Below are positions 16,289 to 23,136 of a stretch of DNA of 34,532 nt, in pieces. A model generated the notes under the pieces. The model ran no database searches and had not been told where the DNA came from. It was given only the letters and a program-made list of their open reading frames with translations. The stretch is taken from contig DASRYU010000040.1 of the NCBI GenBank assembly GCA_035687045.1, positions 1 to 34,532 on the forward strand, read 5' to 3'. Source of the stretch: JAJPHT01 sp035687045. Its GTDB lineage: Archaea > Thermoplasmatota > SW-10-69-26 > JACQPN01 > JAJPHT01. The position numbers and the translations under genes were made by a program. Numbering within the stretch: position 1 is the stretch's first letter; each line of letters begins with the position of its first letter.

Positions 16289-17179
16289 ATGCACTTGAGC
16301 GACGTCGCGGCCCTGCTGCAAGGGACCTTGGGCTTGAGCGCGGGAGAGGCGCGCGCGTACGCCCACCTGTGCGTGAGCGGCCCCAGCACCGCGAGCGAGC
16401 TCGCGGAGGCGCTGCAGCTCCACCGGAACGAGATCTATCGCGTGGGGCAGCGCCTCCTCGCGATGCAGCTCGCGGGCGCGGGCATCGAGCGGCCCACGCG
16501 CTACAACGCGCTGCCGCCCGCGTTGGTGTTCGGCGAGCGCATCCAGCGGCTGCACGCGGAGGCGGACGCGCTCCGGGCGGCGGAGAGGGAGGTCGAACGC
16601 ATGCTCGCGGCGGTCGGGCGGGCGCGGCACGGCGACCACGAGGCGAGCTACCGCGTCGTGCGTGGGACGGTGGAGATCCACAAGGTCTGCGCGCGGCTCA
16701 TCGCCGCCGCGACGGCGCGCATCGACTGGGTCTCCACCCGTCGCGGCGCCCTCGGCCGCGTCGCCTCCGCCGGAGGCATGGAGCGCGTGCTCGGCCGAGC
16801 GGAGGACGCGGGGATGCGCGTGCGCCTCGCGTTCCGCGCGGACACGCTGCGCGAGCGCGTGGACCTCGCGGAGCTCGCCGCGACGCCCGGCTTCGACGTG
16901 CGCGCGGCGCCCGACGAGGCTTCGCTCGAGCTGCTCATCACCGACGGTCGGGAGGTGGTCCTGTGGGCGGTGGACGGGTCGGGGGAGGATGAGCGGGCCT
17001 GCGCCGAGGTGGCCATCCACGCGACGGCCCCCGCGCTCGTCGCGGCGCAGCAGCTCTGCGTCGACCTCGTGCATGCGCGCGCGCTCCGCCTGCCGCGTCT
17101 GCGCGCGGGCGGCGCGATGGCGAGGGGCGGTCGCCCGCTGCGCAGCGCGCCGCGGCCGCTGGCCCGCACGCAGGCCTGA
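16289..17179 (+). CDS. TrmB-type transcriptional regulator
   Basis: A 296-residue archaeal regulator. Residues about 11-80 form the TrmB winged helix-turn-helix (LGLSAGEARAYAHL...PSTASELAEALQLHRNEIYRV...GIERPTRYNALPP). Residues 80-115 are a charged coiled coil for dimerisation, and 120-260 resemble the TrmB C-terminal sensing domain (YRVVRGTVEIHKVCARLI...ARIDWVSTR...GMRVRLAF). The tail after 265 is Arg/Pro-rich and probably disordered. TrmB proteins sense sugars or other small molecules and repress or activate transport and surface genes. The ligand here is unknown. It is divergent from the DUF11 surface protein with a shared TATA-like box, so that gene is a likely target. Transcription appears leaderless. 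Confidence 0.85.
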   Translation: MHLSDVAALLQGTLGLSAGEARAYAHLCVSGPSTASELAEALQLHRNEIYRVGQRLLAMQLAGAGIERPTRYNALPPALVFGERIQRLHAEADALRAAEREVERMLAAVGRARHGDHEASYRVVRGTVEIHKVCARLIAAATARIDWVSTRRGALGRVASAGGMERVLGRAEDAGMRVRLAFRADTLRERVDLAELAATPGFDVRAAPDEASLELLITDGREVVLWAVDGSGEDERACAEVAIHATAPALVAAQQLCVDLVHARALRLPRLRAGGAMARGGRPLRSAPRPLARTQA

Positions 17180-17204
17180 ACGCGGCCGGCGCAGGGGCGC
17201 GCGC

Positions 17205-17615
17205 TCAGCTCACGGGGCAGAGGTGCATGGGCGGCCAGCAGACCGTCACGCGGTAGAGCGCAGCGGCCGCGACGCGCGTCCCTTCCACGACGAAGACGTC
17301 GCAGTCGCTCCCTTCGGGCTTGAGCAGGCGCGCCGGCTCGCCCAGCCGCGCCTCCGCCCAGCCGTAGCTTGTGCGCAGGGCGAGCGCGTCGTCGGGAGCG
17401 CCCGCCTCCACCCAGAGCGTGAGAAGGAACGGCTCGCCGCCGCGGTGGCAGACGGGGGCCTCGCCGAGCCAGTCGCGCGAGCGGTCGTGCGAGCCCTGCG
17501 TCGCGACGCCGAGCCAGGAGTCCGCGACGCCGAGGATGCCCATCGTCGAGACGAGCGGGGCCGCGGAGGCGGCGGGCACGAGCGCGAGGAGCGCCAGCGC
17601 CACGAGGATGCGCAT
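17205..17615 (-). CDS. Small secreted protein of unknown function
   Basis: A 136-residue protein beginning MRILVALALLALVPAASAA, a clean signal peptide cut near residue 18-19. The mature part is about 118 residues with cysteines at APVCH, SDCDVF, TVCWP and HLCPVS that could form two disulfides, and ends five residues after HLC. It has no recognised domain. It is convergent with the TrmB-type regulator (25 bp between stops) and divergent from rlmE. The palindromic CCTTAAGG lies about 26 bp from ATG 17615, so transcription is probably leaderless. Confidence 0.75.
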   Translation of the reverse strand: MRILVALALLALVPAASAAPLVSTMGILGVADSWLGVATQGSHDRSRDWLGEAPVCHRGGEPFLLTLWVEAGAPDDALALRTSYGWAEARLGEPARLLKPEGSDCDVFVVEGTRVAAAALYRVTVCWPPMHLCPVS

Positions 17616-17637
17616 GCGGGGGCAGCGGCGGAGGAGC

Positions 17638-17645
17638 CCTTAAGG
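17638..17645. promoter_or_regulatory. Palindromic TATA-like element CCTTAAGG shared by two divergent genes
   Basis: The element is centred between 17641 and 17642. It is 26 bp from ATG 17615 on the minus strand and 31 bp from ATG 17673 on the plus strand, the right distance for both genes to use the same symmetric box with very short or no leaders. Confidence 0.6.
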
Positions 17646-17672
17646 TCAGGCCCCGGCTTGGCGAAGACGCCG

Positions 17673-18365
17673 ATGTCGAAGAAGTGGCTCCGCGAGCGCA
17701 GCAAGGACTTCTGGTACAAGCTCGCCAAGAAGGAAGGCTGGCGGAGCCGCGCCTCGTTCAAGCTGATGCAGCTCGACGAGAAGCACGAGATCTTCTACGA
17801 GGGCATGCGCGTCGTCGACCTCGGCGCGGCGCCGGGCGGCTGGAGCCAGGTCGCCGTCGAGCTCGTGGGCCCCGAGGGCACGGTCGTCGGCGTGGACCTC
17901 GACAAGATCGAGCCCATGGAGGGCGTCACGTTCCTCCGCGGCGACATGACGAGCCCCGACACCGTCGCCCGCACGATGGAGGCCATCGGCGGCGTCGCCG
18001 ACGTCGTCATCAGCGACATGTCGCCCAACATCAGCGGCTCGTACGCGACGGACCACGCGCGCAGCATCTACCTCGTCGAGAGCGCGCTGGGCTTCGCGGA
18101 GAAGGTGCTCGCGAAGGAGGGCACCTTCGTGTGCAAGGTGTTCGAGGGGGACATGTTCCCGAACCTCCTCCACCGCATCCGCAAGATGTTCGACGAGGTC
18201 CGCGTCGACCACCCGCCCGCGTCGCGCTCGTCCTCCTCCGAGGTCTACGTCGTCGCGAAGGGGTTCAAGGGGCCGTCGAAGTACGCGCCGCCCAAGCCGG
18301 AGCCCACCTGGCAGGAAGGCACGAGCGGCCTTCCCCCCTCCCGCAAGGAGCGGAAGCGCGAATGA
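17673..18365 (+). CDS. rlmE: 23S rRNA 2'-O-methyltransferase RlmE/FtsJ family
   Basis: A 230-residue SAM-dependent methyltransferase. The SAM motif VVDLGAAPGGWSQ is at 47-59. The RrmJ K-D-K-E catalytic tetrad is complete: K30 (ASFKLMQLDEK), D115 (VISDMSPNISG), K155 (FVCKVFEGD) and E190 (SSSEVYVVAKG). The family methylates the 2'-O of a uridine in the ribosomal A-loop. The N-terminal KDFWYKLAKKEGWRSRASFKL is typical, and a short basic Pro-rich tail follows residue 200. ATG 17673 matches the family start. Its TGA overlaps the mqnD ATG (ATGA), so the two are translationally coupled. The link between rRNA modification and menaquinone synthesis is probably just operon economy. Confidence 0.94.
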   Translation: MSKKWLRERSKDFWYKLAKKEGWRSRASFKLMQLDEKHEIFYEGMRVVDLGAAPGGWSQVAVELVGPEGTVVGVDLDKIEPMEGVTFLRGDMTSPDTVARTMEAIGGVADVVISDMSPNISGSYATDHARSIYLVESALGFAEKVLAKEGTFVCKVFEGDMFPNLLHRIRKMFDEVRVDHPPASRSSSSEVYVVAKGFKGPSKYAPPKPEPTWQEGTSGLPPSRKERKRE

Positions 18366-19192
18366 GCAAGAGCGATATCATCACGATCGGGCACTCGCCC
18401 GACCCGGACGACGCCTTCATGGTGTGGGCGCTCGCGGAGGGCGTCGTGCACGCCGACGACTTCGGCATCGCGCTCGTCGCCCGCGACATCGAGACGCTCA
18501 ACAAGTGGGCGCTCGCGGACGCGCGCCTCGAGGTCACCGCGCTCTCGGCCGCCACGTTCGCGCGCGTCGCGGACAGGTACTGGCTCCTGCGCCACGGCGC
18601 GAGCTTCGGCGACGGGTACGGCCCGATCGTCGTCGCAAAGCGGCCGATGACGCTCGCGGAGCTCTCCGGCGTCACCGTCGCCTCACCTGGCGAGAACACC
18701 ACCGCGCACGCGGCGCTCAGGCTCGCGGCGCCGGGGGTCCAGACGGTGACGAAGGCGTTCGACAAGATCCTCCCGCTCGTCGAGAATGGAGAGGTCGAGG
18801 CGGGGCTCCTCATCCACGAGGGGCAGATCACGTGGGAGCGCTCGGGCCTCCACAAGGTCGTCGACCTCGGCGCGTGGTGGAAGGCGGAGACGGGGCTCCC
18901 GCTCCCGCTGGGCGTCAACGCGCTCCGCAAGGACCTCGGGGCCGAGCTTGGGGCCGACGTCGGCGCGCTCCTGCAGGCCTCCATCGAGGTCGGCCTCGCC
19001 TCGCGCACGCGCGCCCTCGCCTACGCGCGCCAGTTCGGGCGCGGCATCTCGCAGGAGGACGCGGACACCTTTGTCCGCATGTACGTCAACGAGATGACGC
19101 GCGACATGGGCGAGCTCGGGCAGCGCGCCATCGCCGAGTTCGCGCGGCGCACCGGCGCGACCGCCCGCATCGAGCTCGCGCCGGAAGACTGA
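18362..19192 (+). CDS. mqnD: 1,4-dihydroxy-6-naphthoate synthase (futalosine pathway)
   Basis: A 276-residue member of the MqnA/MqnD family. SPDPDDAFMVWAL at residues 12-24, SPGENTTAHAAL and the AGLLIHEGQITW segment are characteristic of MqnD, which converts cyclic dehypoxanthinyl futalosine to 1,4-dihydroxy-6-naphthoate. MqnA, coded at 31313, has a different N-terminus (VGYIDFLNSLP). The gene overlaps rlmE by four bases. The rest of the pathway (mqnE, mqnA, mqnC, mqnP) is at 29-33 kb. The fold is like periplasmic binding proteins but there is no signal peptide; the enzyme is cytoplasmic. Confidence 0.94.
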   Translation: MSKSDIITIGHSPDPDDAFMVWALAEGVVHADDFGIALVARDIETLNKWALADARLEVTALSAATFARVADRYWLLRHGASFGDGYGPIVVAKRPMTLAELSGVTVASPGENTTAHAALRLAAPGVQTVTKAFDKILPLVENGEVEAGLLIHEGQITWERSGLHKVVDLGAWWKAETGLPLPLGVNALRKDLGAELGADVGALLQASIEVGLASRTRALAYARQFGRGISQEDADTFVRMYVNEMTRDMGELGQRAIAEFARRTGATARIELAPED

Positions 19193-19476
19193 GCGACGAA
19201 GCGGCCACGAGGCTCTTCATCGAGCGACGCGCAACCCGCTGCGTGGACCTCTGGGACCAGTGGGAGCGCCAGCTGCAGGCGACGGGGCGGCCCGACCGTC
19301 TCGCGCAGGAGCTCAGCGACGAGGAGCTTGTGAACCTTCTCGCCGCGAAGCCCGACAGCAACGCGCCCAGGGCCGCGCTCGCCCTCAAGCAGGAGGCCCT
19401 CCGTCGCCTCCACCGCGTGCCGCGCGCGGACCGTCGCCCCTCGTCCTCCCTTTCCGCCGCCTCGGCCGACCCCTGA
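19189..19476 (+). CDS. Small hypothetical protein overlapping the mqnD stop
   Basis: A short frame of up to 95 codons with protein-like composition: LFIERRATRCVDLWDQWERQ and LSDEELVNLLAAKPD segments, then a basic, Ser/Ala-rich tail. The start is unclear. A GTG at 19243 gives 77 residues; coding character extends back to a CTG at 19189 whose last two bases are part of the mqnD TGA (CTGA), so a non-standard start coupled to mqnD termination is possible. Predicted helices with no signal or membrane span. I do not recognise it. Confidence 0.55.
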   Translation: MSDEAATRLFIERRATRCVDLWDQWERQLQATGRPDRLAQELSDEELVNLLAAKPDSNAPRAALALKQEALRRLHRVPRADRRPSSSLSAASADP

Positions 19477-19513
19477 GGGCGCCTCGCGCTAGCGGCCGGC
19501 GGCGAGGCCCCAC

Positions 19514-19526
19514 GGGTATATGCACG
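19514..19526 (+). promoter_or_regulatory. TATA-like patch in the polB upstream region
   Basis: GGGTATATGCACG lies in the 298-bp gap ahead of polB. It is about 250 bp from ATG 19775, so it would serve a long leader or an unrecognised small transcript. Confidence 0.3.
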
Positions 19527-19632
19527 AGGACGCGCATGCGCGCGATGCGCAGGGCGTCGTTCCGACGTTCGTTCGGGCGCACGCACCTCTGTTTCCTCTG
19601 GAGGCGGGAACGGGGTAGGAAGCCCTTCTCTT

Positions 19633-19655
19633 CCACTGGAAAGTGGGCGTTTTTC
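19633..19655 (+). terminator. Hairpin plus T-run after the mqnD transcript
   Basis: CCACT-GGAA-AGTGG (19633-19646) is followed by GCGTTTTTCGCG with a run of five T. It resembles a terminator for the rlmE-mqnD-small ORF unit, or a leader structure if transcription passes through from 19514. Confidence 0.5.
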
Positions 19656-19703
19656 GCGAGGTTCGCCGCTCCCCCTCGCTTGCCTCGGCGGGCAGATATC
19701 CAC

Positions 19704-19726
19704 CTGAAAAAAGGGGGTATTTTCAG
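19704..19726. promoter_or_regulatory. Inverted repeat CTGAAAA-N9-TTTTCAG overlapping the probable polB TATA box
   Basis: Arms 19704-19710 and 19720-19726 are perfect. GTATTTTC inside and beside the right arm is the best TATA-like candidate before ATG 19775, so a protein bound here would block the promoter. Such placement suggests a repressor operator. Confidence 0.55.
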
Positions 19727-19774
19727 CGCGCTCTCCGGGCTCGGCTTCTGCGAGCGTTCGACCCCCTCGTCCCC

Positions 19775-22156
19775 ATGGACGGGACCCTCCTCGACGTGAG
19801 CTACGAGCCCCCTCGGGAGAAGGGCGTGCCGGGGCAGGCGGTCGTGTGGGTGAAGGAGCACCGGACCGGCCGCGTGCACCGGCTGGCCGAGCCGTTCACG
19901 CCCCTGCTGTACGCGCGCACCAAGCGCCTTGCCGCGCTGGAGCGGGAGCTCCCCGCCGGCGCGGGCGCGCCCTTCCGCACGCGCGCGCGGCTGGGGCTGG
20001 ACGAGGAGGAGGTCGAGGTGCTGGCGGTGCCGGTGCCCGACGCGCGCAAGATGGCGAAGGTGGCGCAGGCCATCGACGCGTGGGGGAGCTACCGCGAGGT
20101 GGAGCTCTTCGACGCGGACCTCCGCTTCTCGCACCGCTTCTTCGGCGCGAAGGGGCTCTTCCCGTTCGCGCGCGTGCGCGTGTGGGCGCCGGGACGCTAC
20201 CGCCTGATGGACGAGCAGTGGTCGCTCGACTATCCGCAGCCGGAGCTCAAGCGCCTGGAGATGGACGCGCGCCCGTCGTCGCCGCGCGGCGAGATCCCGG
20301 ATGCCTCGACGCGCGTGGAGGAGGTGACGGTGGGCGGGCGGCGCCACCGCGGCAAGGAGCGGGAGCTTCTCGAGATCCTGCAGGCGGAGATCGAGGAGGA
20401 GGATCCGGACGTGATCATGACGCGCGGAGGCGACACGTTCCTCCTGCCCTACCTCTACGAGCGCGCGAAGGCGCACGACATGGAGCTGCGCTTCGGGCGC
20501 GAGCCGAACGCGCCGACGACGCCCGCGCGCGCGGGAAAGTCGTACACGAGCTACGGGAAGATCAAGTACATGGCGCCCGCGTACGCGCTCGCCGGACGCA
20601 TCCACCTCGACACGATCACGAGCTTCTTCTACGCGGAGGCGGGGCTCCACGGCCTCATCGACCTCTCGCGCGTCTCGCGCGTGCCCCTGCAGGAGGTCGC
20701 GCGCCTGGGCGCGGGGACGGCCATCACCGCCATCCAGATCGACCTCGCGAAGCGCGAGGGGCGGCTCATCCCGTGGAAAAAGAACGCGCCCGAGACGTTC
20801 CGCTCGGCGCGCTCGCTTCTCGCGGGCGACCGGGGCGGGTACATCTTCGAGCCGACGGTGGGGCTCCACGAGGACGTCGTCGAGCTCGACTTCGCGTCGC
20901 TCTACCCGAACATCATGATCACGCGCAACATCTCCTCGGAGGTCACGCTCTGCCCGTGCTGCGCGCCCCCGCCCGAGGACGGCGACGACGCGATGATCCG
21001 GTGGGCGGAGCGGATGGCGCTGCGGAAGGTGCCGCAGCTCGACAGCTGGATGTGCGCGCAGCGCACGGGCTTCATCCCGCGCTCGCTCGCGCCCGTCGTC
21101 GCGCGCCGCGAGGCGTACAAGAGGATGCGCAAGACCGACCCCGAGAACCGGCGGCAGCACCAGGAGTGCGTGGACACCTACAAGTGGCTCCTCGTCACGA
21201 GCTTCGGCTATCAAGGGTACAAGAACGCGAAGTTCGGACGCATCGAGTGCCACGAGGCCATCGGCGCGTGGGGGCGCGACATCCTTCTGCGCACGACCGA
21301 GATCGCGCGCGAGCACGGCTTCGAGCGCGTGCACGGCATCGTCGACGCTTTGTGGCTCGCCCGCGCGCCCGACGCGCCCGACCTCCCGTCCGCGCAGATC
21401 GCGCAGGACATCTCGCGCGCCGTCACGGACGAGATCGGCATCAAGTTCGAGTACGAAGGCCGCTACAAGTGGATCGTCTTCCTGCCGAACCGCCGCGACG
21501 TCTGGAGCCCGCACGCGCCGGCGGTGGGCGCGCTCAACCGCTACTACGGGTGCTTCGACGCGCGCCCCGACCGGCCGAACCGCTCGCAGCCGGGGCAGCC
21601 GGTGGACCACCTCGCGCACGGGACGCTCAAGGTGCGCGGCGTCGAGTACCGCCAGCACAGCACGCCGCCCCTCGTGCAGGAGGCGCAGACGGCGTACCTG
21701 GAGACGCTCGCGCCGGCGAACGACCGCGCGGAGTTCGTCGCGCTCCTGCCGCAGGCCCTCGACGCGGCGCGCCCCATCCTCGAGCGCCTGCGCCGGGGCG
21801 AGGTCCCGCTCGAGAGGCTCGTCTACACGAACTCGGTGGGCCGCACGCTGGAGGAGTACCGCGCGAACACGTTCGCGCACGCGGCGGTGAAGCAGCTCCA
21901 CCACGCGGGCGTGCGCGTCGAGGCGGGGCAGTCCGTGCGCTACGTGGTCCGCGACAGCCGCGACCGCGAGCACGCGCGCCGCGTCGTGGAGACGCGGCTC
22001 ATGCGCGGCGACGAGACGTACGACGTCGAGCACTACGAGGCGCTGGTGCTCCGCTCCATCGCGAGCCTCGCGCTCCCCTTCGGCTGGGACGAGGTGCGCC
22101 TCGCGGCGCGCTACGGCGGCACGACGCAGCGCACGCTGCCCCTGCTGCGCGCGTGA
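19775..22156 (+). CDS. polB: Family B DNA polymerase, PolB2-like, with altered exonuclease and motif C residues
   Basis: A 793-residue polymerase. Motif A is intact (LDFASLYPNI, D372). The motif B region reads KWLLVTSFGYQGYKNAKFG (470-488), lacking the usual NSxYG. Motif C reads HGIVDALW (520-527): the second catalytic Asp (D524) is kept but the first is I522. In the exonuclease domain, Exo I appears as LEMD (161-164) instead of DxE, and the Exo II Asn and Asp are G218 and L223 (TRGGDTFLLPYL), so proofreading is probably lost. These changes match the PolB2 group, long thought inactive; weak activity of a Sulfolobus member has been reported. A CPCC cluster (393-396) with C427 may bind zinc. 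ATG 19775 gives the normal N-terminus; the frame is open 44 codons further up with non-family residues. Confidence 0.88.
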   Translation: MDGTLLDVSYEPPREKGVPGQAVVWVKEHRTGRVHRLAEPFTPLLYARTKRLAALERELPAGAGAPFRTRARLGLDEEEVEVLAVPVPDARKMAKVAQAIDAWGSYREVELFDADLRFSHRFFGAKGLFPFARVRVWAPGRYRLMDEQWSLDYPQPELKRLEMDARPSSPRGEIPDASTRVEEVTVGGRRHRGKERELLEILQAEIEEEDPDVIMTRGGDTFLLPYLYERAKAHDMELRFGREPNAPTTPARAGKSYTSYGKIKYMAPAYALAGRIHLDTITSFFYAEAGLHGLIDLSRVSRVPLQEVARLGAGTAITAIQIDLAKREGRLIPWKKNAPETFRSARSLLAGDRGGYIFEPTVGLHEDVVELDFASLYPNIMITRNISSEVTLCPCCAPPPEDGDDAMIRWAERMALRKVPQLDSWMCAQRTGFIPRSLAPVVARREAYKRMRKTDPENRRQHQECVDTYKWLLVTSFGYQGYKNAKFGRIECHEAIGAWGRDILLRTTEIAREHGFERVHGIVDALWLARAPDAPDLPSAQIAQDISRAVTDEIGIKFEYEGRYKWIVFLPNRRDVWSPHAPAVGALNRYYGCFDARPDRPNRSQPGQPVDHLAHGTLKVRGVEYRQHSTPPLVQEAQTAYLETLAPANDRAEFVALLPQALDAARPILERLRRGEVPLERLVYTNSVGRTLEEYRANTFAHAAVKQLHHAGVRVEAGQSVRYVVRDSRDREHARRVVETRLMRGDETYDVEHYEALVLRSIASLALPFGWDEVRLAARYGGTTQRTLPLLRA

Positions 22157-22159
22157 GCC

Positions 22160-23110
22160 TCAGCCGCCCAGCGTGTAGTTGAGCTCGGGCCAGGCGAGGA
22201 CCTCGACGGTCGCGCTCCCCTGGCCGATGGCGGCGAGCCGCGCCTGCCACTGCCCTTCCGACGCGTCGACCTCGAGCACCTGCGCGCGGACGCCGGTGTC
22301 GCCCGGCGGCACGGTCACGTCGAGCGCGCAGATGCCGCCCGCGGGCGAGAGGAGCTCGGCGCGGTACTGCCCCGGCGCGCCGCCGGCGAGGCAGCCGACG
22401 AGGAGGTTCGTCGCGCTCGGGCTGGGCGTGAACGACGGGTTGGGCGCCGCCGGCAGGCCGCCGCTCATCACGCCCTGCGTGCGCGACTCGAGGAAGGCGA
22501 CCTCGATGAACTGGGGCGCGCGCAGCGTGCCGTTGTAGCCCGTGCCGTTCGCCACGAGCGTCATCGACTGCCGCACGACGCCGTCGAGCCCCGTGCGCGT
22601 GAAGCTCGTGAACCACTTGACGGCCGGGTCGTAGACAAGCTCGTAGCGCATGCCGTCGTCGATCTCGAAGCCGCTGTTGTTGATCGTCCAGCGCGTGCCG
22701 TTCTGCCGCGCCGTGAGGTGCACGCTCTGGCTGATCCACGTCGTCTCCCACGCGAGGTCGTCCTTGAGCGGCCACTTCGCCGGCTCGAAGCGCGTCTCGT
22801 GCACGTCCCACGACAGGTCGCGGTGCACGGGCCCGATGGCCGGCATGTGGTAGAGCAGTGCCGCCGCCGCGTTCTCGCCTTCGCGCGTCTGCGCGGGGAT
22901 GCCGAGGATGTAGCCGTCGCCCACGATCTCCGCGACGACGACGGTGATGTCCCCCGACGCGCCGATGAGGTCGCTCGTGACGTTGTAGGTCCACCAGTCG
23001 CCCACGTTCCAGCGCGGCTCCTCGACGTCCACCGCGCGCAGGCGCTCCGTGAGGGGCGCCACGCAGCCGGTGAAGAGGAGGAGCGCGACAAGCATCGCGA
23101 CGCTGCGCAT
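22160..23110 (-). CDS. Lipoprotein with a DWWTY N-terminal motif, unknown function
   Basis: A 316-residue lipoprotein. MRSVAMLVALLLFTGC has a lipobox with acceptor Cys16. After a short linker comes RWNVGDWWTYNVTSDLIG, a motif I associate with exported proteins of Thermoplasmatota and haloarchaea, then alternating beta strands. A late segment (LVGCLAGGAPGQYRAELLSPAGGICALDVTVPPGDTG) has two cysteines that could pair. Its stop is 3 bp from the polB stop, tail to tail. It starts 26 bp after the gene at 23137 and may be the last gene of the operon that begins at the operator near 25100. Confidence 0.75.
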   Translation of the reverse strand: MRSVAMLVALLLFTGCVAPLTERLRAVDVEEPRWNVGDWWTYNVTSDLIGASGDITVVVAEIVGDGYILGIPAQTREGENAAAALLYHMPAIGPVHRDLSWDVHETRFEPAKWPLKDDLAWETTWISQSVHLTARQNGTRWTINNSGFEIDDGMRYELVYDPAVKWFTSFTRTGLDGVVRQSMTLVANGTGYNGTLRAPQFIEVAFLESRTQGVMSGGLPAAPNPSFTPSPSATNLLVGCLAGGAPGQYRAELLSPAGGICALDVTVPPGDTGVRAQVLEVDASEGQWQARLAAIGQGSATVEVLAWPELNYTLGG

Positions 23111-23136
23111 CGCGCCGCGATGCCTGCGCCGTCGCT

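Noticed and set aside
19536..19799. A possible Arg/Ser-rich small protein in the polB leader
   Set aside because: Codon use is unlike the neighbours, it overlaps the polB start, and the region is dominated by inverted repeats, so a regulatory region is more likely.
19385..22033. A long antisense frame opposite polB
   Set aside because: It lacks motifs and has Arg/Val-rich shadow composition, while the sense strand has polymerase motifs A, B and C.
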